From Actinoplanes cyaneus (GTDB lineage: Bacteria; Actinomycetota; Actinomycetes; Mycobacteriales; Micromonosporaceae), in the NCBI RefSeq assembly GCF_016862095.1, contig NZ_BOMH01000033.1, positions 1 through 64,000 on the forward strand: a DNA stretch of 64,000 bases. Direction: 5' to 3'. A program made the position numbers and the translations under genes. Position 1 is the stretch's first letter. Every line of letters starts with the position of its first letter. The notes under the pieces are model-generated. The model searched no databases. It saw only the letters and a program-made list of their open reading frames with translations, and had not been told where the DNA came from. Shown piece after piece: positions 8,978 through 19,233 of the stretch.

Positions 8978-10420
8978 TCAGTCCTGCTCAGGGGTGATAT
9001 CCCGAGCCCGCTCCGCAGCCTCCGCCGACACCGTGCCAGGCCGCTTCATCGCCACCCAGCCCTCGATGTTGCGCTGCTGCGCCCGCGTCACCCCGAGGTT
9101 GCCCGCAGGAACATCCTTCACCACCGCCGAACCCGCCGCCACGTAAGCACCCGGGCCGACCTCCACCGGCGCGACCAGCACCGAATCCGAGCCCACGAAC
9201 GCCGCCTCACCGACCACCGTCCGCGACTTCCGCACCCCGTCGTAGTTCGCGAAGATCGTGCCGGCGCCGATGTTCGCCTTCGCACCGATCTGCGCATCGC
9301 CCACATACGACAGGTGCGGCACCTTCGCGCCCTCACCCAGCTCGGCGTTCTTCGTCTCCACGAAACCACCGACCTTCGACTTACGCGCCAGCTTCGTACC
9401 CGGCCGCAGGTACGAGAACGGCCCCACCGTCGCCTCCGGCCCGATCACCGCACCGACCGCATGCGACCGCAACACCGTCGCACCCGCCGCGACCGACGCG
9501 TCCACCAGAGTGGAATCCGGGCCCACCACCGCGCCCGTCGCCACCGACGACGTGCCCAGGATCTGACAATTCTGATCGACCACCGCATCCGGCTCCAGCG
9601 TCGCCGTCACGTCGATCCACGTCGTCGCCGGATCCAGCAGCAACACCCCCGACCGCATCCACGCGTCGTTCACCCGATCGCGCATCAGCACCCGCAAGCG
9701 CGACAACTCCGCCCGGTCGTTGCAGCCCAGCGTCTCGTACGCGAACTCGGCCACCTCGATCGCGACCGGATGCCCCAGACCCGCCAGAATCCCGAAAACG
9801 TCGGTCAGATACTCCTCGCCCTGCGCGTTGTCGGTCGACAGCCTGCCCAGCGCCTCCCGCAACAGAGCCGCGTCGAACGCGTAGATCCCCGAATTGATCT
9901 CCCGGATCGACAACTCGTCCGGCGACGCGTCCTTCGCCTCGACGATGCGCTCCAGATTCCCCTTCGCGTCCCGCACCACCCGGCCCAGACCACCGGGAAC
10001 ATCCACCTCGGCGCTCAGCACCGTGGCCGCAGCCCCCGCGCGCTCGTGCGTGGCCAGCAGCGCCTCCACCGTCTCCGGGCGCAGCAGCGGAACGTCACCG
10101 CTGAGCACCACCACGGTGCCGGCCAGCTCCGGCGCGGCATCCAGCGCGATGCGCACCGCGTGACCCGTACCGTTCTGCTGCGCCTGCAACACCGGCGTCG
10201 CGCCCGGAGCGACCTCGGACACGAACGCGCCGACCTGATCGGCCTTGTGCCCGACAACCACCAGGGTGCGATCAGCCCGGATCTCCGCCGCGACGTGCAG
10301 GACGTGCCCGAGGAGGGTGCGCCCGAGAAGCGGCTGGAGCACCTTGGGCGTCGCGGACTTCATCCGCTTGCCCTCACCGGCGGCGAGAACAACGACAGTA
10401 CGGCTGGGGGCCTGGCTCAC
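8978..10420 (-). CDS. glmU: bifunctional UDP-GlcNAc pyrophosphorylase / glucosamine-1-P acetyltransferase
   Basis: GlmU acetylates glucosamine-1-phosphate and then uridylates it, giving UDP-GlcNAc for peptidoglycan. The 480 residues have the N-terminal nucleotidyltransferase motif LAAGEGKRMKS and QNGTGHAV. A linker leads to the C-terminal left-handed beta-helix with hexapeptide repeats, including the acetyltransferase segment GTIFANYDGV. The order glmU-prs-rplY-pth is conserved in actinobacteria. tRNA-Gln lies just upstream on the same strand. Confidence 0.97.
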   Translation of the reverse strand: MSQAPSRTVVVLAAGEGKRMKSATPKVLQPLLGRTLLGHVLHVAAEIRADRTLVVVGHKADQVGAFVSEVAPGATPVLQAQQNGTGHAVRIALDAAPELAGTVVVLSGDVPLLRPETVEALLATHERAGAAATVLSAEVDVPGGLGRVVRDAKGNLERIVEAKDASPDELSIREINSGIYAFDAALLREALGRLSTDNAQGEEYLTDVFGILAGLGHPVAIEVAEFAYETLGCNDRAELSRLRVLMRDRVNDAWMRSGVLLLDPATTWIDVTATLEPDAVVDQNCQILGTSSVATGAVVGPDSTLVDASVAAGATVLRSHAVGAVIGPEATVGPFSYLRPGTKLARKSKVGGFVETKNAELGEGAKVPHLSYVGDAQIGAKANIGAGTIFANYDGVRKSRTVVGEAAFVGSDSVLVAPVEVGPGAYVAAGSAVVKDVPAGNLGVTRAQQRNIEGWVAMKRPGTVSAEAAERARDITPEQD

Positions 10421-10506
10421 GAGGCAACTCCATTGTTTGCGGTGGCGTCTTGCATCTGCGGCGATACGTCAACCGCGGGGCCCTGAGGCCCTATACCACA
10501 AAGTTG

Positions 10507-10578
10507 CTCGGCTGTCAGGACTCGAACCTGAAATGAGACAGTCAAAGTGTCCAGTGTTGCCAATTACACCACAGCCGA
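10507..10578 (-). tRNA. tRNA-Gln (anticodon TTG)
   Basis: On the minus strand the 72-nt sequence folds as a tRNA: acceptor TCGGCTG pairs with CAGCCGA, the anticodon stem GGACA/TGTCT encloses CTTTGAC giving anticodon TTG, and the T-loop reads GGTTCGAGTCC. CCA is not encoded. No integrase or attachment duplication is visible beside it. Confidence 0.95.
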
Positions 10579-10595
10579 ATGGCGCCAGTGACAGC

Positions 10596-11480
10596 CTAGC
10601 GCCTGCCGCCGATCTCCGGGAAACCGGACGAAGCCTGTCGGGTGACGGCTTTCACCACCCCTTCCATCCGCCAGTAGAGACTCCGGGACTTAGGCGCGTC
10701 GATCACCAGGCAGCCATGGTAGTCATCGCCCACGTTGCCCCGGCGGGTCTTCGGAACGTGCTTCTTGATCGTCGGCCGGCGGAACCTGTCCCGTGGCACC
10801 CCGAGGCGCTCGGCCCACCAATCCGCGGCCGCCTCCGCGTCGGCCGTCTCATGGATGCTCAGGCGAAAGCCCAGTTCATCGAGGCTGTAGCCACCCAACT
10901 CGAGGAAGCGCAGATGGATCTCGACCAGCCCGGGATCGCTATTGATGAACACCAGGCGATCCGAGCGGCACCACGGCTTCGACTTCGAGCCCTCACACCA
11001 ATAGTTGATCGCGCCAATCAGAAGGATGTCTCGTTCGGTCAACCGGCCCACCTCGTCGACGGCGGCATCCCACACCTCGTTCTGCCGCCGGTCACGCTCT
11101 TCCCTGAACTGGCCCCACCGGCCCGCGATGCGCTTCTTCGCGAGTTCCCGCTTCTCCTGAGCGCGCTCACTGTCTTGGTCCAGCGGGATGTGCCCCGCCC
11201 ACCTGAACGCCGTCGATTTCGCGACGTCCAGCTGCTCCGCGATGTCCTTGAGCGACCACCCGGCTTCCCGTAGCTCGACCGCCTCCGCCCTCTTGTCGTC
11301 CTTCGCGTTGGGCCGCTTGGTCCAGGCCGGCGGCTCCACGCCCCGCAGCCAGTCGGTCAGCGTCCCGTTGCTGACCCCGAACATCTTGATCAGCTGTGAC
11401 CTGGACAGCCCCGGATCGACGCGGAGCCGCCGCGCCTCGGCTCGCCGGTCCTGCTCGCTGAGATCCCCGTTTATCTGCAT
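10596..11480 (-). CDS. helix-turn-helix protein with LAGLIDADG-like domain
   Basis: A 294-aa protein. The N-terminal half holds two HTH-like segments: LSRSQLIKMFGVSNGTLTDW near residues 24-43, and WSLKDIAEQLDVAKSTAFRW near 72-91. The C-terminal part starts LLIGAINYWCEGSK, which resembles a LAGLIDADG helix, and continues VFINSDPGLVEIHLRFLEL, a pattern seen in LAGLIDADG-type proteins related to homing endonucleases and WhiA-like regulators. I infer DNA binding; cleavage activity is doubtful because only one motif is evident. It lies 17 bp upstream of tRNA-Gln on the same strand and diverges from the TetR gene. The start is the ATG at 11480; longer in-frame extension is unlikely. Confidence 0.7.
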   Translation of the reverse strand: MQINGDLSEQDRRAEARRLRVDPGLSRSQLIKMFGVSNGTLTDWLRGVEPPAWTKRPNAKDDKRAEAVELREAGWSLKDIAEQLDVAKSTAFRWAGHIPLDQDSERAQEKRELAKKRIAGRWGQFREERDRRQNEVWDAAVDEVGRLTERDILLIGAINYWCEGSKSKPWCRSDRLVFINSDPGLVEIHLRFLELGGYSLDELGFRLSIHETADAEAAADWWAERLGVPRDRFRRPTIKKHVPKTRRGNVGDDYHGCLVIDAPKSRSLYWRMEGVVKAVTRQASSGFPEIGGRR

Positions 11481-11571
11481 GAATAGAACGCTAGTCCCAA
11501 AAGTTCTAGAAGTGTAAGAGGCGAAGTGTGCCAACCCTGTACCCGCGACAACTCCCTGGCAGGATGACCGG

Positions 11572-12204
11572 ATGACCGAGGAGAAGCCCCGGATCCGGAT
11601 GTCCGGCGCCCAGCGCCGCGAGCAGCTGATCACGATCGGCCGTGAGTTGTTCGCCGAGCGCGGCTACGACGCGACGAGCGTCGAGGAGGTCGCGGCCCGG
11701 GCGAAGGTGTCGAAGCCGGTCGTCTACGAGCATTTCGGCGGCAAGGAGGGTCTGTACGCGGTGGTCGTCGACCGCGAGGTCCGCGCCCTGCTGGAGCGGA
11801 TCACGGCGGCGTTGACGGCGGGTCATCCGCGGGAGTTGCTGGAGCAGGCGGCGCTGGCGTTGCTGGATTACATCGAGGAGGAACCGCACGGTTTCCAGGT
11901 GTTGTCGGCTCGGCAGGCGCCGACGCTGGCGCCGGCGGGCACGTTCTCGAGTGTGATGAACGATGTGGCGCACCAGGTGGAGCATCTTCTTGGTGGCGAG
12001 TTCCGCACGCGTGGCCTGGATCCGCAGTTCGCCGAGCTGTATTCGCAGGCGCTGGTGGGGATGGTGGCGCTGGTGGGTCAGTGGTGGCGGGAGGCGCGCG
12101 AGCCGAGGAAGGAGATGGTGGCCGCGCATCTGGTGAACCTGGCGTGGAACGGCTTGTCGAACCTCGAGGTGAGGCCGGGGCTGATCACGCGACAGGTGCG
12201 CTGA
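11572..12204 (+). CDS. TetR/AcrR family transcriptional regulator
   Basis: A 210-aa regulator. The N-terminal HTH (about 12-58) reads RREQLITIGRELFAERGYDA, then SVEEVAARAKVSKPVVYEHF, the typical TetR signature. The C-terminal ligand/dimer domain is not diagnostic of an effector. No obvious target such as a transporter lies adjacent: the divergent neighbour is the HTH/LAGLIDADG-like gene and the convergent one a DUF4383 membrane protein. The 91-bp divergent region would be the place for an autoregulatory operator. Confidence 0.92.
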   Translation: MTEEKPRIRMSGAQRREQLITIGRELFAERGYDATSVEEVAARAKVSKPVVYEHFGGKEGLYAVVVDREVRALLERITAALTAGHPRELLEQAALALLDYIEEEPHGFQVLSARQAPTLAPAGTFSSVMNDVAHQVEHLLGGEFRTRGLDPQFAELYSQALVGMVALVGQWWREAREPRKEMVAAHLVNLAWNGLSNLEVRPGLITRQVR

Positions 12205-12238
12205 TCACGCCGTACGCGTGGAAGGCAGGGGAAGAGCA

Positions 12239-12276
12239 GACGACCGCCGAGCCTCTCGCCGAGGCTGGCGGTCGTC
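12239..12276. terminator. bidirectional terminator
   Basis: Arms GACGACCGCC-AGCCT and AGGCT-GGCGGTCGTC around a short loop, between the convergent TetR and DUF4383 genes. Confidence 0.75.
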
Positions 12277-12291
12277 GGGGTGATGGGGTTC

Positions 12292-12753
12292 TCAGGCGGT
12301 GCGGCCCTCGCGGACCTGGCGCGGGGCGCCGGCCTTGCTGGGCGCGGCGACCTTGCTGTAGAGGCTGATGGTGATCAGCAGCAGGCCGACGAGGTAGGTG
12401 ACGATGACGGTGGCCATGCTGGCGCCGAAGAAGTTGGCGTCGGTGCGGATGGTCGCCATCGAGTAGCTGCCGAGGACGAGGAGTCCCCAGCCGAGGTATT
12501 TGTCGGCGGCCACGTCGACGTTGCGGCCGACGACGGCGCCGAGGATCACCAGGGCGCCGACGATGACGGTGATGATCGACCAGAGCAGGTTGCTGCCCTG
12601 GCCGAGCACGCGGTCGCCGGTGTGGCCGGTGAAGCTCTCGCCTGCCGTGATGCCGAAGCCGATGATGCCGAAGACCACCAGGTACGCACCGGCGACAAAA
12701 CCGGCCAGGCGGTACATCGGCCGGAGGGGGTGGTTGACCGGAATATGCGCCAT
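12292..12753 (-). CDS. DUF4383 domain membrane protein
   Basis: A 153-aa integral membrane protein that begins MAHIPVNHPLRPMYRLAG, the usual start of DUF4383 proteins in actinomycetes. It has four hydrophobic segments (about 15-37, 55-77, 86-105, 112-132). Function is unknown for the family. The ATG at 12753 gives normal length. It is convergent with the TetR gene and downstream of nothing obvious; the ABC-F gene ends 79 bp from its start. Confidence 0.85.
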   Translation of the reverse strand: MAHIPVNHPLRPMYRLAGFVAGAYLVVFGIIGFGITAGESFTGHTGDRVLGQGSNLLWSIITVIVGALVILGAVVGRNVDVAADKYLGWGLLVLGSYSMATIRTDANFFGASMATVIVTYLVGLLLITISLYSKVAAPSKAGAPRQVREGRTA

Positions 12754-12832
12754 GCTGTCCGTCTCCAAGGTCAGATGTTGTCGTTCCGATTCTCGCGTAT
12801 CCGCGACAAGCGGCGCAGGCACACCCCCCGGA

Positions 12833-14629
<1,797 letters not shown>

Positions 14630-14642
14630 GATGCGAAGAAGT

Positions 14643-14724
14643 CCTGTCTCGCGGGGGTAACCGCGGGGCTGCGGCGTGGCCCGTCTGGCGCCTCGCCTGC
14701 GCTCGCGGCACCCCGCGAGACGGG
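14643..14724 (-). terminator. long stem-loop between ispE and the ABC-F gene
   Basis: Two arms, GTCTCGCGGGG near 14646 and CCCCGCGAGAC near 14711, can pair across about 55 bp. The structure fills the 97-bp gap upstream of the ABC-F start codon. It could be the ispE terminator or a leader structure for the ABC-F gene. Confidence 0.5.
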
Positions 14725-14726
14725 AT

Positions 14727-15674
14727 CTAGATTACCCGCGCTCCGGGTTGGGGCCCGCGGGCGGTGACCGCCCCGCGGCAGACGCCGGCCGCGGTGAGCG
14801 TGTCGGCCAGCTCCTGCGCGTGCGCGGCGTTGGCGGCGAGGAAGACACACGTGGGGCCGGAGCCGGAGACGAGGCCGGTCAGGGCGCCCGCCTCGGCGCC
14901 GGCCTTGAGCACGTCGGCGAGTTGCGGGCGCAGGGCGAGCGCGGCCGGTTGCAGGTCGTTGCCGAGGGCGTCGGCGAGCACTTCGGGGTTGCGCTGGCGC
15001 AGGGCGCTCATCAGCCGGTCGGCGTTGCCGACCGGGGCCGGTGGCTGGGAGCTGTCGCGCAGGGTGTCGAGCTCGCGGTAGACGGCGGGGGTGGAGAGGC
15101 CGCCGTCGGCGACGGCGACGACCCAGTGCCAGGTGGTGGGGCGGGCCAGGATGGGGCTGACCGCCTCGCCGTGGCCGGTGCCCAGGGCGGTGCCGCCGTA
15201 CAGCAGGAACGGGATGTCGGAGCCGAGCTGGGCGCCGATCTCGGCGAGGTCGTCGCGGGACAGGCCGAGGCCCCAGAGCAGGTCGCAGGCGATCAGGGTG
15301 GCGGCGGCGTCGGCGCTGCCCCCGGCGAGACCGCCGGCCAGCGGGATCGTCTTCTTCAGGTGCAGTCGCGCGTACGCCGGGACGCGTGCCCGGGTGGCGA
15401 GCGCACGGGCGGCCCTGATGATCAGGTTGGTCTCGTCGAGCTCGAGCTCGCCGGCGCCCTCGCCCTCCATGGTGAGGGTGAGGGTGTCGCCGTGCCGGGC
15501 GGTGATCTCGTCGAACAGGCTGATCGCGTGGTAGACGGTGTTCAGCTCGTGGTAGCCGTCGGGGCGCAGCGGGCCGACCCCGAGGTGCAGGTTGATCTTC
15601 GCCGGGACGCGGACCCGGACCGGGCCGTTGTGCGGGCGTGGCTCGTCGTCGTCCGGACCCCAGGCCTCGGTCAC
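14727..15674 (-). CDS. ispE: 4-diphosphocytidyl-2-C-methyl-D-erythritol kinase
   Basis: A GHMP kinase of the MEP isoprenoid pathway; it phosphorylates CDP-methylerythritol at the 2-hydroxyl. At 315 aa it has the N-terminal PAKINLHLGVG, the ATP-binding loop PLAGGLAGGSADAAA and a C-terminal SGSGPTC segment. The GTG start overlaps the stop of the Uma2 gene by 4 bp (GTGA). In mycobacteria ispE follows rsmA directly; here a Uma2 gene lies between them, with every junction overlapping. Confidence 0.96.
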   Translation of the reverse strand: MTEAWGPDDDEPRPHNGPVRVRVPAKINLHLGVGPLRPDGYHELNTVYHAISLFDEITARHGDTLTLTMEGEGAGELELDETNLIIRAARALATRARVPAYARLHLKKTIPLAGGLAGGSADAAATLIACDLLWGLGLSRDDLAEIGAQLGSDIPFLLYGGTALGTGHGEAVSPILARPTTWHWVVAVADGGLSTPAVYRELDTLRDSSQPPAPVGNADRLMSALRQRNPEVLADALGNDLQPAALALRPQLADVLKAGAEAGALTGLVSGSGPTCVFLAANAAHAQELADTLTAAGVCRGAVTARGPQPGARVI

Positions 15675-16246
15675 GGGGCGATGTCCCGGATCGGCAGCGT
15701 GATCTCGAACGGCGCGCTCAGCACCAGCTCCTCCGTCGTGTCGGCGACCAGCCGATATTCGCCGTCGACCAGGTCGTAGGCGAACACATGCAGCGGGTCC
15801 TGCTCGACACGCCAGTAGTGCGGAATACCCGCGGCGGCGTAAAGACTGGGCTTCACCAGGCGATCGCGCCGCTTGGTGCCCGGCGAGACGATCTCGACGA
15901 CGACCACCACCTGATCGGGATCGAAGTAGTGATGGTCGAGGTCGACGGGGCTGTGCAGGATCAACGCGTCCGGCTCGAGGGTGGTGCCGGCATCGATCAG
16001 GACACCGACCGCCATCTGTGGCTCGAACCCCTTGGGCAGGTTCTGGTCGAGCCAGCCCACCAGCCGCCAGTTGATCTTCTGATGGCCGCCGGCCGGAGAG
16101 GGGACCACGACGAGAACTCCGTCCACGAGCTCGACGCGGGGAGCGTCGTCGGGCAGGTTGAGGACATCCTCAACGGTGTAACCGGCACGTTTCTGCTTGA
16201 CCGGGTCGGGACTCCATTCGGCGTGACCCATCGGCTCCGCGGTCAT
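15671..16246 (-). CDS. Uma2 family (DUF820) restriction-endonuclease-like protein
   Basis: A 191-aa protein of the PD-(D/E)XK-fold Uma2 family. Typical segments are RVELVDGVLVVVPSP, the acidic LEPDALIL, VVVVVEIVSPGTKRRDRLVK (E-x-K type core) and LYAAAGIPHYWRVE. These proteins are very common in actinobacteria and cyanobacteria; their substrate is unknown. It overlaps rsmA and ispE by 4 bp on both sides (ATGA and GTGA), so it is embedded in the operon although it is not part of the usual rsmA-ispE set. Confidence 0.9.
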   Translation of the reverse strand: MTAEPMGHAEWSPDPVKQKRAGYTVEDVLNLPDDAPRVELVDGVLVVVPSPAGGHQKINWRLVGWLDQNLPKGFEPQMAVGVLIDAGTTLEPDALILHSPVDLDHHYFDPDQVVVVVEIVSPGTKRRDRLVKPSLYAAAGIPHYWRVEQDPLHVFAYDLVDGEYRLVADTTEELVLSAPFEITLPIRDIAP

Positions 16247-17130
16247 GAGTCCACCTCCTCGGGCTGTGCGCCGGACGGGCTGAGCTTACCGCCGCCGTCC
16301 GGCGTTGTGGCCGCCGCGGCGATCGCGACGAACTGCTCGACGGTCAGCGACTCGCCTCTGGCCTGTGGGCTGATCCCGGCTCGCACGAGGATGTCCTCGG
16401 CCCGCGCGGCGCCGCCGGCCCACCCGGCGAGGGCGGCGCGCAGGGTCTTGCGCCGCTGGGCGAAGGCGGCGTCGACGACCGCGAACACCTCGGCGCGGCC
16501 GGCGCCGGTGGGCGGCTCGCGACGGGTGAAGGCGACCAGGCCGGAGTCCACGTTGGGCACCGGCCAGAACACCGCGGGCGGGACCTTGCCGGCCGACCGG
16601 GCCTCGGCGTACCAGGCCAGTTTGACGGAGGGCACGCCGTACACCTTGGAACCGGGCCCGGCGATGAGCCGGTCGGCGACCTCCTTCTGCACCATGACCA
16701 GGCCGCCGCGCAGGGTGGGCAGCTCGGCGAGCAGGTGCAGCACGACCGGGACGGCGACGTTGTAGGGCAGGTTCGCGACCAGCATGGTGGGCGGCGGGTC
16801 GAAGCGGTCGCCGGTGACCTTGAGCGCGTCGGCCGGGTGCACGGTGAGGTGCGCGGCGGTGACGGTGGCCGGCAGGGCAGCGGCCAGGATCGGGTCGATC
16901 TCGACGGCGTGCACGTGCGCGACGGCGCCGGCCAGGCCCAGGGTGAGTGAGCCGAGGCCGGGGCCGACTTCGAGCGCGACGTCGTCGGGGCGCAGCGCGG
17001 CGGCGGCCACGATGCGCCGGATGGTGTTCGGGTCGTGCAGGAAGTTCTGGCCGAGCTTCTTGGTCGGCGCGACGCCGAGGCGCGCGGCCAGTTCCCGGAT
17101 CTCCGCCGGGCCGAGCAGTCCGTCAGCCAT
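16243..17130 (-). CDS. rsmA: 16S rRNA (adenine1518/1519-N6)-dimethyltransferase
   Basis: RsmA/KsgA dimethylates two adjacent adenines in the 3' hairpin of 16S rRNA and acts as a late 30S assembly checkpoint. The 295 residues contain LGQNFLHDP, the SAM-binding VALEVGPGLGSLTLGLA and the catalytic motif NLPYNVA. It overlaps the downstream Uma2 gene by 4 bp. Upstream lies tatD, separated by 31 bp containing a palindrome; the resuscitation-promoting-factor gene found here in mycobacteria is absent. Confidence 0.96.
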   Translation of the reverse strand: MADGLLGPAEIRELAARLGVAPTKKLGQNFLHDPNTIRRIVAAAALRPDDVALEVGPGLGSLTLGLAGAVAHVHAVEIDPILAAALPATVTAAHLTVHPADALKVTGDRFDPPPTMLVANLPYNVAVPVVLHLLAELPTLRGGLVMVQKEVADRLIAGPGSKVYGVPSVKLAWYAEARSAGKVPPAVFWPVPNVDSGLVAFTRREPPTGAGRAEVFAVVDAAFAQRRKTLRAALAGWAGGAARAEDILVRAGISPQARGESLTVEQFVAIAAAATTPDGGGKLSPSGAQPEEVDS

Positions 17131-17138
17131 GTGAGCAG

Positions 17139-17166
17139 CCTAGGCGGCCGACTACTCCCGCCTAGG
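17139..17166 (-). terminator. short palindrome over the tatD stop
   Basis: A perfect 9-bp inverted repeat (CCTAGGCGG and CCGCCTAGG, 10-nt loop) in the tatD-rsmA junction that includes the tatD TAG stop. It may be a weak attenuator; no T-run follows. Confidence 0.45.
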
Positions 17167-18079
17167 CCCAGGGGCCGAAGACGCGCTCGCCGTTGGCCGA
17201 GATCTGGGCGCACAGCGCGTCGACGTCGGCGCCGCGGGCCGCGGCCAGCGCCCGTACCGTGATGGGGATCAGGTAGGAGGCGTTGGGCCTGCCCCGATGC
17301 GGGACCGGTGTCAGGTAGGGCGCGTCGGTCTCCACCATCATCAGTTCGGGCGGGGTGATCGCGGCGGCCTCGCGCAGGTTCGCGGCGCTGGCGAAGGTGA
17401 CCGTCCCGGCGAAGCTGAGGTGGTAACCGCGCCGGACGCATTCGGCGGCGAACTCCGCGTCGCCGGAGAAGCAGTGCAGCACCACGGTGTCCGGGGCGCC
17501 CTCGGAGTCGAGGATGCGCAGCACGTCGGCGTGCGCGTCCCGGTCGTGGATGATCAGCGCCTTGCCGTGCCGCTTGGCGATCTGGATGTGCGCCCGGAAG
17601 CTGGTCTCCTGCGCGGCCCGGCCGTCGTCGCCGGTGCGGAACGTGTCCATGCCGGTCTCGCCGATGCCGCGGACCCGGGGGCGGGCGGCGAGCGCCTCGA
17701 TCCGGCGCAGCGACTCGTCCAGATCGGAGACCCGCGGCGCGTCGTTGGGGTGCAGGGCGACCGCGGCGAGCACGGCGTCGTGGCGGTCGGCCAGGTCGGC
17801 GCCCCACTGCGACGACTCGACGTCGACGCCGACCTGCACGATCCGGTCGACACCGTTCTTGGCGGCCGCGGCGATCAGCGCCTGGACCGGGTCGGCGGTC
17901 CCGTCGGCGCCGCCGGGCACGCCGGCCTCCTGAATGGTCAGGTCGAGGTGGGTGTGGCTGTCGAAGACCGGCACGGCCAGCGGCTCCGGGGCGGGCGGAA
18001 ACTCGCCGGCGCGGCGCGCGGCTTTCGCCCGGCGCTTCTCGGACGGGCTATCGGGGGGAGCAGTCGACATGTGAGACAT
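17162..18079 (-). CDS. tatD: TatD family metal-dependent hydrolase (DNase-like)
   Basis: A TIM-barrel amidohydrolase of the TatD family (305 aa), associated in other bacteria with 3'-5' DNase and D-aminoacyl-tRNA-related activities. It shows the metal-binding FDSHTHLDL, IGETGMD with the catalytic Glu, IIHDRDAH, VLHCFSG and the final VETDAPYLTP. Possible starts are ATG 18079, ATG 18070 and GTG 18115; I chose 18079. A charged N-terminal extension of about 45 residues precedes the catalytic core. It is first of the tatD-rsmA-Uma2-ispE string. Confidence 0.93.
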   Translation of the reverse strand: MSHMSTAPPDSPSEKRRAKAARRAGEFPPAPEPLAVPVFDSHTHLDLTIQEAGVPGGADGTADPVQALIAAAAKNGVDRIVQVGVDVESSQWGADLADRHDAVLAAVALHPNDAPRVSDLDESLRRIEALAARPRVRGIGETGMDTFRTGDDGRAAQETSFRAHIQIAKRHGKALIIHDRDAHADVLRILDSEGAPDTVVLHCFSGDAEFAAECVRRGYHLSFAGTVTFASAANLREAAAITPPELMMVETDAPYLTPVPHRGRPNASYLIPITVRALAAARGADVDALCAQISANGERVFGPWA

Positions 18080-18149
18080 TCTGCACGGACCCTCGTCCGG
18101 TAACCGAACGTTCACCTGGGATCCATGACGGTCATTTAACTTCCGCCGG

Positions 18150-19184
18150 GTGACCGTGACCGGTGAGGACAGCCAGCTGGGCGCCGACCCGCTCGAGCCT
18201 CCCCTGATGGCACCGTTGCGCCGCGGGTTGACCTGGCAGGCCGTTCAGTCGATGAGTCAGTCGGCGGTGCACCGGGACGATCCGATCCTGCGCGCCATCC
18301 GGGAGACGGCGGCGGTGCGCCGCGGCACCAGGATGACCAAGCTGCTGTCCCCGGCGCAGGTCGCCGGGCATCTGGCCGGCTGGTTGCCGTACGGGTTCTG
18401 TTACCGCTCCTGCGACATCGCCCATCTGAGCGAGCCGGAGCAGCTGGCCCTGTTGCGCACCGACGGCGGCGTCGACGGGCGGGTCGCGTTCGCGCTGCGC
18501 TGGCGGGCCATCGACCCGGCCGACTACGAGTTGCCGGCCGGTCCGGCGCAGCCCGGCCTGGGCGCGCTGCCGGCCCACTCGCGGATCGGCGCGATGGTGC
18601 TCGGCACCGGGTTCACGCCGAGCACCGACGACCTCGTCCCGGAGTACGTCACGGCCGGGTTCGCGGATCTGCCGATGCCGGCGAACGCGCAGCTGGTGGC
18701 GCACGTCCCGGGCGGCGAGGAAGTGGTGCTCTACACCTACCAGCCGGAGCAGCACGGCTGGCTGCGGCTGGCCGGCCCGCGCTGGCGGGGCCTGCTCGGC
18801 GAGCTGCCCGGGGTGAGCCCGGACCGGGAGTACGTGCCGTGCACCGCGGCCGGCACCGCGAAGCTGATCGGTCAGATCGACGGCAAGGAGTACGAGGCCG
18901 TCGCCGACCCGCCGGGCGAGTTCCGGGTCCGGGCGCTGACCCGGGCCGCCCGCTATCCGGTGCGGACGCTGAGCCGGCGCGCCGAGCAGGCGTTGTGGCG
19001 CGGGGTGCCGTGCTGGGTGCTGCAGCGCGACGAGACCTGGGCCCGGTTGCGGCTGTTGCGGCCGGAGGCCGAGGCGCTCCACGCGACCGGGGCGCGCTGT
19101 TACGAGCGCGGCGTCTACGAGGCCTGGGCGCCGGCCGACGAGCTCGCCGATCACCACATCGCGGAGATCGCGTACCAGCTCTGA
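18150..19184 (+). CDS. conserved hypothetical protein (344 aa)
   Basis: A soluble protein with no membrane segment and no motif I recognise. Its codon use fits a real gene, and a strong terminator follows its stop. It is rich in Trp, Tyr and Arg, with segments such as WLPYGFCYRSCDIAHLSEP and AGPRWRGLLGELPG. It diverges from tatD (70 bp). The GTG at 18150 is the first start in frame. Function unknown. Confidence 0.75.
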   Translation: MTVTGEDSQLGADPLEPPLMAPLRRGLTWQAVQSMSQSAVHRDDPILRAIRETAAVRRGTRMTKLLSPAQVAGHLAGWLPYGFCYRSCDIAHLSEPEQLALLRTDGGVDGRVAFALRWRAIDPADYELPAGPAQPGLGALPAHSRIGAMVLGTGFTPSTDDLVPEYVTAGFADLPMPANAQLVAHVPGGEEVVLYTYQPEQHGWLRLAGPRWRGLLGELPGVSPDREYVPCTAAGTAKLIGQIDGKEYEAVADPPGEFRVRALTRAARYPVRTLSRRAEQALWRGVPCWVLQRDETWARLRLLRPEAEALHATGARCYERGVYEAWAPADELADHHIAEIAYQL

Positions 19185-19190
19185 GAATGC

Positions 19191-19220
19191 GGAAAGGGCC
19201 GGCGCTCGCCGGCCCTTTCC
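19191..19220. terminator. bidirectional terminator
   Basis: GGAAAGGGCCGGCG and CGCCGGCCCTTTCC form a perfect stem around a tiny loop between the convergent genes ending at 19184 and 19234. Confidence 0.85.
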
Positions 19221-19233
19221 CCTGTTCGGCTGA

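Noticed and set aside
10507..10578. tRNA-Gln as an integration site of a mobile element
   Set aside because: No integrase and no duplicated tRNA 3' end in the window; the neighbours follow conserved actinobacterial order.
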